This document shows, piece by piece, positions 26,500-34,617 of a DNA stretch of 64,000 nucleotides. The stretch lies in assembly GCA_964419145.1 (NCBI GenBank), contig CAYQOM010000004.1, positions 62,001 through 126,000 on the forward strand, written 5' to 3'. Numbering within the stretch: the first letter of the stretch is position 1; each line of letters begins with the position of its first letter. The notes under the pieces were generated by a model. The model had not been told where the DNA came from. It ran no database searches and saw nothing but the letters and a program-made list of their open reading frames with translations. The position numbers and the translations under genes are program-made. This stretch comes from UBA2336 sp964419145 (GTDB taxonomy: Bacteria; Bacteroidota; Bacteroidia; Cytophagales; Cyclobacteriaceae).

Positions 26500-26832
26500 T
26501 TTTGCATTTTCAGGCAAACCAGCCCATAAAACCTCAAATTTTGTCATTTCTCCTATATAATTAGACTCGACAACAGTAAATCAGACCATCACTTTAAATT
26601 AACAGACTATACTGCTTTGGGGGCTTGGTTAGGGCAAATTGGAAGATTATTAGGCCAATCGGGGGGTAATTAGGGGAACCGAACCGGGTAAGGATTAGGA
26701 AAATTGAGAGGTGATAGAGATAATTGGGGGATCAGGGCTCAATTATGATGGATTCTCCCTATTTGAATTCAACAGCTTCAAATTGCCAGAATTAAGAACT
26801 ACCAATTCAAATTCAACAAGGGATCATCAATT
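26500..26832. other. intergenic region with degenerate G-rich repeats, putative transposon end
   Basis: No credible gene. The part nearest mraZ must hold its promoter. From 26625 to 26735 a degenerate pattern recurs: TTAGG at 26629, 26650, 26670 and 26695, each followed by AA-rich then G-rich bases, at spacings of 21, 20 and 25 bases. This looks like an array of transposase-binding sites at one end of the Tn7-like element, but the exact terminus and any target duplication were not found. Confidence 0.35.
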
Positions 26833-27201
26833 TCAACTTGCCCTTTTTTTTGCTGCCTTCCTTCCCTTCTTTATGATTAAAGATCTTTTATGCTCTTTAT
26901 CCTTGACTTCTTGAGGCCTTTCAACAACTTCCATAGTAGAAGCCAAGAGAAAAACAGCATCATTAAGCACCATTGCCTGTGTATATTCAGAATGGCTATT
27001 AAGTTTTTTTGTATGAACTATATTTCGAATAAGTTCAAGTGTATCTGGATGGATTTTAAAAGAATGAGTTATGAGTATACTTTGGTCAATTTCATTTGTG
27101 AATAGTTCAAGTTTGGCTTTGACAAATAATTCCGGATTTGCTTTGAATACTTCTGAAATCAAATCAACAACCTTTTTGAAGTTAACTGCTTGCTCCTCCA
27201 T
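26833..27201 (-). CDS. uncharacterised transposon-linked protein with basic tail
   Basis: About 122 residues from the ATG at 27201 (MEEQAVNFKKVV), which lies one base after the stop of the GHKL gene; a longer reading frame upstream overlaps that gene and is not preferred. The body is predicted helical; the C-terminus is strongly basic (KKGRKAAKKRAS), suggesting nucleic-acid contact. Last gene of the transposition operon. I recognise no family. Confidence 0.6.
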   Translation of the reverse strand: MEEQAVNFKKVVDLISEVFKANPELFVKAKLELFTNEIDQSILITHSFKIHPDTLELIRNIVHTKKLNSHSEYTQAMVLNDAVFLLASTMEVVERPQEVKDKEHKRSLIIKKGRKAAKKRAS

Positions 27202-27202
27202 G

Positions 27203-28024
27203 TCAAACTTTGATTGAAAGTGAAATAATTGCGCCTCTAAAAGGACCAGGCAACGAATGCACACTAAACCGATTCACATTTTCCGCCTTGACCAAAGCTG
27301 ATCCAGAGACAATGATTAACGAGCCTCCATTTTCAATACAAAAGATCATTAAAGAATTAAGACACCCGCTAGCATGCGTTCCACTACTAAAATTTCCCTC
27401 CAATGCCAAAATAATTGCCTCCTCTTCGTTTATGATTTTACTGTTAAATTGACTTATATTCTTAAAAAATCCTTGGCCACAATTGGTAATCGTAAATTTT
27501 AATATGCTATTTCTACAACTACTACAAATGAAAATAGGATCAGAACTGTAACCATGATGACTGGCGTTTTCAAACAAATGGAATAAGAAGAATTTCAATT
27601 TATCAACCACTGATCTACGTATGTGCGAATAATCATTAAATGCTTTAATCTCTAAATAGGTTGCAAATTCAAGATATTTGTAGGGTTCAAAAGAATAAAC
27701 TTTTGAGCCTCCATCCCAAAAACTCAATAATAAAAATCTACTAGTAGTAACGCGGAAGATATCCGCAAAATAGGGACCTCGATAAGATGAATATCTCTTG
27801 GGTAAAATGATTAAAAGATTGTTTGACTTAGTTAGTAAATAATTAATTGCCGCAAAAATGCTGGCAAGATTACCATCGCCTTTATTTGCATTAGGCAAAT
27901 GTAAAATAATATACGAATTCATGGCTTTATGAGCTTTAAGCATCAGAGTTGATATCGCCATAAGACTTTCGTAAGACGTTGTAAGGTCTTCAAGTTTCGA
28001 TGAATGAGAAATAGTCTTTGGCAT
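27203..28024 (-). CDS. GHKL-type ATP-binding protein in place of TniQ
   Basis: 273 residues. The C-terminal half has the boxes of a GHKL ATPase fold: N-box with E152, N153, A154 and H157 (FHLFENASHHG), a G1 box TNCGQGF at 180-186 in which the usual Asp is Asn181, and a G2 box GTHASGCLNSL at 215-225. The N-terminal half (YIILHLPNANKGDGN at 38-52, NNLLIILPK at 68-76) looks like an alpha/beta STAS-like domain. It lies 12 bases after the TnsC/TniB gene and 1 base before the next, so is part of the transposition operon. A role in target choice or regulation is inference only. Confidence 0.65.
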   Translation of the reverse strand: MPKTISHSSKLEDLTTSYESLMAISTLMLKAHKAMNSYIILHLPNANKGDGNLASIFAAINYLLTKSNNLLIILPKRYSSYRGPYFADIFRVTTSRFLLLSFWDGGSKVYSFEPYKYLEFATYLEIKAFNDYSHIRRSVVDKLKFFLFHLFENASHHGYSSDPIFICSSCRNSILKFTITNCGQGFFKNISQFNSKIINEEEAIILALEGNFSSGTHASGCLNSLMIFCIENGGSLIIVSGSALVKAENVNRFSVHSLPGPFRGAIISLSIKV

Positions 28025-28036
28025 TTTTACAGAAAA

Positions 28037-28930
28037 TTAAGCTGCCTTTGAAGTTTGAAAATCTATTCCCTTTACAATATCCTTTGTGATTTTTTCCACT
28101 CCCATTTTAATAGCTTCAATTGCTGATTTTTTTATAAGCATACTAATCTCACCAATTGTCCCATTAGTTCGATCATAAATTAGAAGAGCGAGTTCCTCAT
28201 CGATAAGCACAGATGGTTTACTCAACGGTAATATTAACTCAAAGCTTGCGAGCAATCTTCTGTATTCATCATTAGGTTCCCATCCTGGAAGCCAAATTTT
28301 TTTGAAACGATTCTTAAGTTGAGGGTCGGACGAAAATATATTTATGGCCTCCTCTGTTCCAAATGCAGCTATTGGAAGACGAGCTTCATTGGATATATAT
28401 TTTATCAAATCCAACATTAATCTTTGTCTTGAAAATGGCATTCGACCGATGTGTTGAATTTCATCAATAATTAATAACCTGACTCCAAATTCGTTGATTG
28501 AACGTATCGCATCATCACGCAAAATATCAGGCTTACCGTTGGGATAAGTTGGAAGAAGTAAACTTCTAAGAATACTATTTAAAAAGCTCTTCTCATTCGG
28601 ATTTGACGGCATCTGAAAACTGGCTACCGGAATTATGATCTCCGACCTTTCATTTGAATAACGTTCATTCATCTTTTCAATTCGTAGCCTAATCGAAGTC
28701 TTTCCATTTTCAGAAGTACCTACGATAAGGTAGCTCCACATTCGCTGAATGCGTGGCATTTCAATTAACTCCTGAAGCTTTTCTTGAATCGTTTTTGCAA
28801 CTTTATAACCTATCCAAAAATCTGACTTGATTGCATTAATTCTCATGGCATTGTCAGCATTTTTACAGGAATTCAAAAATAATCTAGTTGCCTTATTTAA
28901 ATGATCTTTTTCCATAGTCAATTTCATCAT
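28037..28930 (-). CDS. tnsC: TnsC/TniB-like transposition ATPase
   Basis: AAA+ ATPase that in Tn7-like elements links target selection to the transposase. Walker A is GTSENGKT at residues 71-78, Walker B LLIIDEIQH with D156 and E157; sensor-like segment LPIAAFGTEEA near 180 and LKNRFKKIWLPGW near 203. At 297 residues it is the short TniB type rather than full-length TnsC (555). The first ATG options (28930, 28927, 28915) all overlap the end of tnsB. Confidence 0.88.
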   Translation of the reverse strand: MMKLTMEKDHLNKATRLFLNSCKNADNAMRINAIKSDFWIGYKVAKTIQEKLQELIEMPRIQRMWSYLIVGTSENGKTSIRLRIEKMNERYSNERSEIIIPVASFQMPSNPNEKSFLNSILRSLLLPTYPNGKPDILRDDAIRSINEFGVRLLIIDEIQHIGRMPFSRQRLMLDLIKYISNEARLPIAAFGTEEAINIFSSDPQLKNRFKKIWLPGWEPNDEYRRLLASFELILPLSKPSVLIDEELALLIYDRTNGTIGEISMLIKKSAIEAIKMGVEKITKDIVKGIDFQTSKAA

Positions 28931-30770
28931 ACGGTCTTATATCTTCATTTGTGCTCTTAAATGCTGAGCTTGAGAATTGCTCACTCTTAACTTTATCAAT
29001 AATCAGAGGATCGCTTTTCTTCCGATTCTCTCTTTCACGTCTTCTACGAGCCTCTTTTGTTGCCTTCTTTGACTCTTCCTCACGCATTCTTAGACGTTTA
29101 AAACCATCAAAAATTGCCATCTCGTTTACTGCCTTCCGATCTTCACGAATTTTAGAAACAACCTTCCGATAATCCCAAATACTCATTTTCGGGCCAGTTG
29201 GATTTGCGTACGGAATCTCGAAGTATCTTTTTGCATCAGGGTCAAGAAAATGTATAGTGCTGATATCGTGTGGATTTATCTTAAAAATGAATTTTCTTTT
29301 CAATTTCTCTCTCCCACGACCTTCCTCACATGCATTTATCCATTTGCGCAGTGAATCAGAATAATAAGTGATCTTGTTTATACTTACTCCGTTACGCTGA
29401 ATTGTTCTTTTCTCTGGCGGTAGGAAATCTTTCCTTAACTTAATTTCGTCAGTAATGATTTCAGGAACTCCAGTTCCTTTTTGTTGGTTATTTCCAAAAA
29501 TTCCCTCCTTCCATTTATCTATAGGGCTCATTTCAATCCCAGAGTGAAAACTCAGGTGGTAGACCTGATTCACATAAAGAGCAAACCACTGTTCAAATTC
29601 AGTTAAGGTCATTACAGCGGTCTTCTCCGGCTTAAATTTAGTGCGCATCTCCTTACTTACCTTTGTCGAGCCTGGCAGATCCTTGAGAGCACTTGCAACA
29701 GTGCCCATCAGCCTTTCAATATGCCCACCATATTCTGGCTTCTTTAGCGGTCTAAACTCTAAATTAATCTTATAGTCCAGACATGCTGTTCTAAGCATGC
29801 TACCACGGAATTCCTTAGCATTGTCACAATGAAGATTTATCATTTTGCCCCAGCACGGCCATTCAACTTCAGGAAGACCAATGGATTTTAAATATTTTTC
29901 TTTTGGTAAAATTGAATTTGCAATTGCGCGACCTGTACCATAAGCACCAGGAGCATCAAATGAGATATAAAAACCTAAAATCATTCGACTAAATACATCA
30001 ATCAAAAGTGTAATCCATGGTCTCATGAAAGGTTCCCTTGTAATTTCATCAACTAGCATGATATCGAGTATGGTATGATCAATCTGGACTTTCGAAAGCG
30101 GATAAAGTGCATCTGGTGTCCTGCCTGGCTTGGGATCAAATTGCTGCTGAGCTGTTCGTTTACCTTGTCTTCTGTAAACTCTCTGATACTTAGGTATATT
30201 CTTTATACGTTTACGAACTGTATTCTCATGAGGAGCTTCGTAGTCGTACTCTTTACATCGGATCTTGATTTCTCTATAGGTCGCTTGGAATGATTTCGAT
30301 TCAAGAAAGATTTCATCTATAACCTCCATGACTATTTTATTGACACTTTTGTCAATACGTGGCTTACCTTTTCCACCTCTTCCTTCCTTTTCAACTAGAG
30401 AACCAATGTTACCGGTACTTTCAAAATCCTGAATCCATTTATATAGCGTTGAAACGTGTCGTCCAATCTTTACTGCAGCTGCCATTAAACCCATTTTGTC
30501 TCCTTTACCAATGAAAGGTTCAATTATGGAAAGTTTCCAGCGAGCTTTACTCAATTCTTTGTCATTATATGCTTCCAATGGGGTCTCTGAATTTTCCTCA
30601 TTGTTTCCAACATAGGGTTTCGAATCGGTCAGCTCGCTAATTCTGACTTTTTCAGGAATATCATTTTTTGTGCTTCTAATTAGTACATGCTTAAGATCTT
30701 TTAGAACCTTTGAAATAAAGTATTCCTGTCCCCCGAAATAAACAACTTCATCTCTGATTAACTTAAGCAT
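28893..30770 (-). CDS. tnsB: TnsB/TniA-like DDE transposase
   Basis: 625-residue transposase of the Mu/TnsB/TniA group. After N-terminal helix-turn-helix regions (for example AAAVKIGRHVSTLYKWIQDF near 98), the rve catalytic core shows D near 230 (QIDHT), D near 316 (HCDNAKEF) and E near 351 (GGHIERLMG), a DD(35)E spacing. The Mu-type C-terminal beta-barrel follows (about 430-530), and the last 90 residues are basic, the usual contact region for the ATPase. Starts 8 bases inside the tnsA end. Appears intact. Confidence 0.92.
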   Translation of the reverse strand: MLKLIRDEVVYFGGQEYFISKVLKDLKHVLIRSTKNDIPEKVRISELTDSKPYVGNNEENSETPLEAYNDKELSKARWKLSIIEPFIGKGDKMGLMAAAVKIGRHVSTLYKWIQDFESTGNIGSLVEKEGRGGKGKPRIDKSVNKIVMEVIDEIFLESKSFQATYREIKIRCKEYDYEAPHENTVRKRIKNIPKYQRVYRRQGKRTAQQQFDPKPGRTPDALYPLSKVQIDHTILDIMLVDEITREPFMRPWITLLIDVFSRMILGFYISFDAPGAYGTGRAIANSILPKEKYLKSIGLPEVEWPCWGKMINLHCDNAKEFRGSMLRTACLDYKINLEFRPLKKPEYGGHIERLMGTVASALKDLPGSTKVSKEMRTKFKPEKTAVMTLTEFEQWFALYVNQVYHLSFHSGIEMSPIDKWKEGIFGNNQQKGTGVPEIITDEIKLRKDFLPPEKRTIQRNGVSINKITYYSDSLRKWINACEEGRGREKLKRKFIFKINPHDISTIHFLDPDAKRYFEIPYANPTGPKMSIWDYRKVVSKIREDRKAVNEMAIFDGFKRLRMREEESKKATKEARRRRERENRKKSDPLIIDKVKSEQFSSSAFKSTNEDIRPYDEIDYGKRSFK

Positions 30771-31452
30771 AGTGGTATGGGTAACTTAGTTGCTTAAAGC
30801 TCCGATTCTTTGTAACTAACCATATGGGTGAATTCATTTCAAGCGTTGCAAAAAGATTACAACCAATAACTCTATTAGCAATAAGAATCCACAACGGTCT
30901 AATTAGCTTGGATTCATTTTCCAAACAATCTGAGACAAGTCTTATCAAGTTGGCAGGAGTAGAAGTTTTCACCTTTCTAAGTTCCCTGACAATTATATCT
31001 TCAGTTTCTGATTCAATCGATTGTGATACATAACCTAAAAGAAACTCAACATTTTCTTGATAGACTGAATTTATTTGTGTGTCCTTGAAGACCTTAAATT
31101 CACACGAACATTCTTTAGCAAATTGCCTAGCTGCATCAAATTTACGTTTGACTTCCTTTTGATTTGCCTTTAAATAGCTTTCATACTTCACCTCATAGTA
31201 TACGCTCTTACGGTGTCGGTAATCAACCAGAAAATCAGGAGTATAAGATCTACTATTACCAAGTTCATCTTTATAAAGAATTTTAACTGGTTGATCGCTA
31301 TACCTAATCACATTTGGATCAAATTCTAATAGAGTAAGGAACTTTCGTTCAAGCGAAGATTCAATTTGAACCATTGATTCGCATTTGGAGCTATGGCGAT
31401 AACCAACCGTGGTTATTCCATTGCTTCTAACTTGTCGACTGGGCTTGTGCAT
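30763..31452 (-). CDS. tnsA: TnsA-like endonuclease
   Basis: Restriction-enzyme-like nuclease that cuts the 5' ends of the transposon, permitting cut-and-paste movement. The N-terminal catalytic domain shows ESSLERKF (E31/E35), YTPDFLVDY with D73 and YYEVKYE with E87 and K89, the E-D-ExK set of TnsA. The C-terminal half corresponds to the TnsA winged-helix region, which contacts TnsC. Length 229 is somewhat below Tn7 TnsA (273). First gene of the operon; only the non-coding right end lies upstream. Confidence 0.9.
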   Translation of the reverse strand: MHKPSRQVRSNGITTVGYRHSSKCESMVQIESSLERKFLTLLEFDPNVIRYSDQPVKILYKDELGNSRSYTPDFLVDYRHRKSVYYEVKYESYLKANQKEVKRKFDAARQFAKECSCEFKVFKDTQINSVYQENVEFLLGYVSQSIESETEDIIVRELRKVKTSTPANLIRLVSDCLENESKLIRPLWILIANRVIGCNLFATLEMNSPIWLVTKNRSFKQLSYPYHYA

Positions 31453-31929
31453 AGAGTTGGGTTTAGCTTAAAAAATTTATAACTAAAATCTCCTTTGTCA
31501 TAAAGAAAAAGGCACCTAAAAAAATCATCATTAATATATAGACCTAAGACTGAAGTGATTCAAATGAGGTTGTATTGGAGCGTGCATAACATTTCGATAT
31601 TTTTACCTAGTTTGATCGCTTTCACCTTTCGAAAGGGTTCAAAGAGTCCTAAATAACAAACCAAAACAAAACACAGAGTAAAACTAATAAAACGATAGTT
31701 TAAAACAAAACTTTTAGTAATTACAGCCGAAGAGAATTTGGTATTGGGATTTTAGGGGGTTTTGCAGGCTTTTTTAGCCAAATAATATTTGTCTCAATTC
31801 TCATCCTCAAATCTTAGAATCGTATGAACCAAATTTCCTTTGGCAATAGGAAAAAAGTTTTAGAAGCCATGTAAGATACCGGCTTGTTTTAGACAGCAGT
31901 TGAAAATGCTCAGGTGCTTTTTACAGTAT
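31453..31929. other. non-coding region upstream of tnsA, putative right transposon end
   Basis: About 450 bases without a gene. It contains a perfect palindrome CCTTTCGAAAGG (31626-31637), CCTAA/CCTAG motifs at 31515, 31543, 31606 and 31648 (intervals 28, 63 and 42), A-rich runs, and a small inverted pair GGC-TTTTTTA-GCC near 31768. It must hold the tnsA promoter and probably the right end of the element. No definite terminus seen. Confidence 0.35.
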
Positions 31930-32295
31930 ATGAAAAGAAATACAAAGGTTACCGGCTTTGGAAATAGACTTAGGGAATTGCGAAAAGCCCAAAAACTTAC
32001 TGCTGACGAACTAGGAAAAATGGTCCAGTTATCCCAAGTTTCAATTCTTCGCTATGAAAACGAACAAATGAGGCCTAATTGGGATAGTCTTGAAAAACTT
32101 TCTGAAGCTCTCAATACAACAATTGAATTCCTGCGTTATGGTAAAAATGACCTTCCCTTGAAGAGACAGGATAGTGTCGACACAGCTTACGAGATGAGCA
32201 GAAGGCTTCTGACAAGTAAATCTGATTTAAAGGACCTTGAAAAGCTATTATTAGACTTTGTTGAAGAAAGGGTGAAAGCAAAAATCAAAACTTGA
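31930..32295 (+). CDS. XRE-family helix-turn-helix regulator
   Basis: 121 residues from the ATG at 31930 (two earlier in-frame ATGs at 31900 and 31906 add 8-10 residues). A Cro/CI-type HTH is at about residues 9-63: FGNRLRELRKAQKLTADELG, then VQLSQVSILRYENEQMRPNW, then LEKLSEALNTTIEFL. The C-terminal 45 residues are a helical dimerisation tail. It points away from tnsA and may be cargo or a regulator of the element; that link is positional only. Confidence 0.8.
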   Translation: MKRNTKVTGFGNRLRELRKAQKLTADELGKMVQLSQVSILRYENEQMRPNWDSLEKLSEALNTTIEFLRYGKNDLPLKRQDSVDTAYEMSRRLLTSKSDLKDLEKLLLDFVEERVKAKIKT

Positions 32296-32379
32296 TAGAA
32301 TTTCAATCAACCTGCTGAATTCCCTTTTATCTTACATGATTTAGGAAGATTAAGTAAGGCTCATAAATATCATCTATCC

Positions 32380-32411
32380 ATGAAAATCGCATGTAATAGT
32401 GATACCCATGT
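32380..32411 (+). pseudogene. relic of a metallophosphoesterase 5' end (copy A)
   Basis: ATGAAAATCG..TGTA.TAG.GATACCCA closely matches the first ten codons of the intact metallophosphoesterase gene 200 bases downstream, then diverges. No reading frame continues. It is the shortest of three copies in the window. Confidence 0.5.
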
Positions 32412-32580
32412 CAGATTCAGTTATGTTTAATTGTAGGAACCGAATTCCAGGTTAGGGATTTTCCAAATGGCTCAGCAAACGGAAGTTCCTGTGCAAGATT
32501 TTCATTTCAGGAATATTCTTGATGATAGCGCCTGGAGCATTAAGTAATCCATAGACTTATTTTTGTGGAAATTTATATTC

Positions 32581-33204
32581 ATGAAAATCGTCTGTATTAG
32601 CGATACCCACACAAAGCATAAGGAGGTTATCCTACCGAAGGGAGACTTATTGATTCATGCGGGGGATATATCGTGGGTAGGTTCAGAACCACAACTCATA
32701 GACTTTTTTAAATGGTTTGATAGACAGGCCTTCAAACACAAGATTTTTATTGCAGGTAATCATGATCTGATGTTCGAACAGAACCCTAAACAGGCACAAT
32801 CCCTGATACCTAAAAATATTATCTATTTGGAAGAGTCCTGTGTCACAATCGAAGGATTAAAAATTTATGGTACACCCATAACTCCATACTTTTTCAATTG
32901 GGCCTTTAACCGATATCCAGGTCAAGATATTGAACAACATACGCGGAAGATTCCGAATGACGCTGATATATTAATCAGTCATGGCCCTCCTTATGGCATT
33001 CTTGATGCTAATGCGAAAGGAGAACATTGCGGATGCCCATCGCTATTATCGAAAATTCAGGAAGTAAAACCAAAGCTATTGATATGTGGACATATTCACG
33101 AAGGCTATGGCCGGCTAAAAAATGGAAAATCGCTGTTTATAAATGCCAGCTTGCTTGATCATCGATACGATTATAAGAATCAACCGGTGGTGGTAGAGTT
33201 GTAA
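32581..33204 (+). CDS. calcineurin-like metallophosphoesterase
   Basis: A 207-residue metal-dependent phosphoesterase from the ATG at 32581 (MKIVCISDTHTKH). The metal-binding series is complete: D8 and H10 in ISDTH, GDLLIHAGDISW near 22-33, AGNHD near 61-65, SHGPP near 138 and CGHIHEGYG near 175. Substrate cannot be told; relatives include broad nucleotide phosphodiesterases. The 5' end of this gene, with upstream DNA, recurs in damaged form at 37787-37907. Confidence 0.9.
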   Translation: MKIVCISDTHTKHKEVILPKGDLLIHAGDISWVGSEPQLIDFFKWFDRQAFKHKIFIAGNHDLMFEQNPKQAQSLIPKNIIYLEESCVTIEGLKIYGTPITPYFFNWAFNRYPGQDIEQHTRKIPNDADILISHGPPYGILDANAKGEHCGCPSLLSKIQEVKPKLLICGHIHEGYGRLKNGKSLFINASLLDHRYDYKNQPVVVEL

Positions 33205-33243
33205 TTGAATATGCTGTATTCAATGTTGACGAAGCAATTAGCC

Positions 33244-33640
33244 CTACTCCATTTTATATCTACCCTGCGCTTTAAGCTTCTTTTTTGAAATCTTGTACTC
33301 AATCCCTATCCGCATATTCAACCTATCCGTATAAGGGCTCTTATAGTGCGGATTGAACAAGTTGTATAACACCTGCGCGTTGCCTCGAAGTGATTTGGAT
33401 ATTTTGTATTCCTTTTTAATGCCTGCCATGGCGCTCCAGACCCACTCTTGCCTCGCAAAATCCTGGGAAGGCGGTATGCGTACAGGAGTATTCATGACCT
33501 CAACTTCCAGGCGGCCGGAGAAGCCTTTCTTGATCCTGAACTCACCATAGGAACGCGGACCGTAGATGTACATATCCGGGTTAAACGCTCCCCTATTAAA
33601 ATTAAAGGCTATGCGATGGTTCCAACCACGTGCAAAATCC
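33244..33640 (-). pseudogene. C-terminal fragment of an outer-membrane beta-barrel protein
   Basis: About 130 residues of alternating aromatic and polar pattern typical of terminal barrel strands (RIAFNFNRGAFNPDMYIYG, then GEFRIKKGFSGRLEVEVMN), ending in a short basic tail. The open frame continues upstream only through the repeat array at 33638-33755, so the natural N-terminus is lost. Likely cut by an insertion or deletion involving that repeat. It resembles carboxypeptidase-regulatory/TonB-receptor-type proteins of Bacteroidota, but the family is not certain. Confidence 0.6.
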
Positions 33641-33755
33641 GGTGTAATTGACCACCTGTATCCGGAGCAAATTGACCGTGGAATCCGGGTGAAACTGACC
33701 ACCTAAATCCGGACGAAATTGACCACCCTTATCCGGTCAAACTGACCACCCTAAA
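33638..33755. repeat. tandem 23-24 bp repeats, IS21-like element end
   Basis: TCCGG starts units at 33638, 33661, 33684, 33708 and 33732; each is followed by a version of AAATTGACCACC. Four full units and one partial are present. IS21-family ends carry multiple short repeats of this kind that serve as transposase sites. No istA or istB gene is nearby, so this is a solitary end or remnant. Confidence 0.6.
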
Positions 33756-33934
33756 ATTGATGTTATCTTGTCGCCTGTTTTAGTACGCCAAAAATTGTGA
33801 CGTTAAAGCCGATGTTCTTAGCAAGGTATGATTCAGTTTACTCTTGTTACTAAAATCTTCGTTTGTAAAAACTCTGCAAACTGAACTGTCTTCAGCTTCA
33901 ATATAAATTGAAAATCTTGTAATCATAATTTATG
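33756..33934. other. non-coding gap in the decayed region
   Basis: No gene, hairpin or repeat that I can support is seen between the repeat array and the decayed coiled-coil gene. Confidence 0.4.
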
Positions 33935-34500
33935 CTAATCAATCGTTTCCACCCCGCACCCTAACTCTCCAGAGAGCGGATTGTTTAGCCCTGGTAATTT
34001 TAAGTTAGGGATTTCTTTCAGGTTAAGCTGAGGGATATTAAACTCTGAATCCGGCAAGGTTATATCCAACTGATCCAATGTTGCGGTGTACTTGACAACG
34101 TCTCCGCTGACTTCTTTTGGCAACTTAAGTTCACCAATCTTCTCTTTGGCCTTTTGCTTTTTACTTTACTGCAAAGAGCTTTTGTCCCTTGATGCTGTTT
34201 AGACTATCCAGCTTTGAGGTGAGTTTTTCAACAGGTTGACCAATAGTGTTCAAACTATCAATTTTATTTTGAAGACTACTGGTAATGTTTGTGTATGTGC
34301 TGCTAATGGAGTCATATTCCTTTTTGATTACCTGGTACTGCAATTCAGTTTGTTGCTGTAACGAGTCGAACTTTTGAAGTTGATTGACGTAGAGCGAATC
34401 AATGAATGCGTTGAAGTACTTGCACTAATGTATCAACCGACTGTGCCCAAAGTGGCACACATAACACTAAAAATGTAGCAAGAAATGCTGCTTTTTTCAC
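33935..34500 (-). pseudogene. decayed exported coiled-coil protein, two frameshifts
   Basis: Joining three minus-strand frames gives one protein: a signal peptide from GTG at 34500 (KKAAFLATFLVLCVPLWAQS), frame break near 34410-34420, a coiled-coil segment (DSLYVNQLQKFDSLQQQTEL ... NKIDSLNTIG), second frame break near 34155-34165, and a Pro/Leu-rich end (DITLPDSEFNIPQLNLKEI). No frame spans both breaks. The family is not recognised. Sequencing error cannot be excluded, but the surroundings are full of broken genes. Confidence 0.6.
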
Positions 34501-34617
34501 CTTGTAAAGATGGCAAGAGCCAAGTCACCCACACAATACCCTGTTAAACATTTCAGTTACTGAACACATTACAAAATTGTGTATGTTCGCTAAAATTAAA
34601 TTTGACAGATCGTATTG

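Larger units (their letters stand above)
26600..31760 (-). mobile_element. Tn7/Tn5090-like transposition module, ends not defined
   Basis: Five minus-strand genes in tight order: TnsA-like endonuclease, TnsB/TniA-like DDE transposase, TnsC/TniB-like ATPase, GHKL-type ATP-binding protein, small basic-tailed protein. The A+T content is visibly higher than in the dcw cluster. No TniQ/TnsD or TnsE gene lies between mraZ and the XRE gene. Limits given are approximate: TTAGG repeats on the left (26629-26699) and CCTAA/CCTAG motifs on the right (31515, 31543, 31606, 31648) may be inverted transposase sites. No target-site duplication was recognised. Confidence 0.6.

Noticed and set aside
26629..26699. 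The four TTAGG repeats as a CRISPR array
   Set aside because: Units are degenerate, only 20-25 bases apart and without constant repeats or spacers; no cas gene is present.
26540..31657. TGTCATTT (26542) and its near-inverse at 31650-31657 as exact transposon ends
   Set aside because: Only 7 of 8 bases agree and no 5-bp target duplication flanks them.
33638..33755. Tandem repeats as a CRISPR array
   Set aside because: Repeats are 23-24 bases head-to-tail with no spacers, typical of an IS21-like end.
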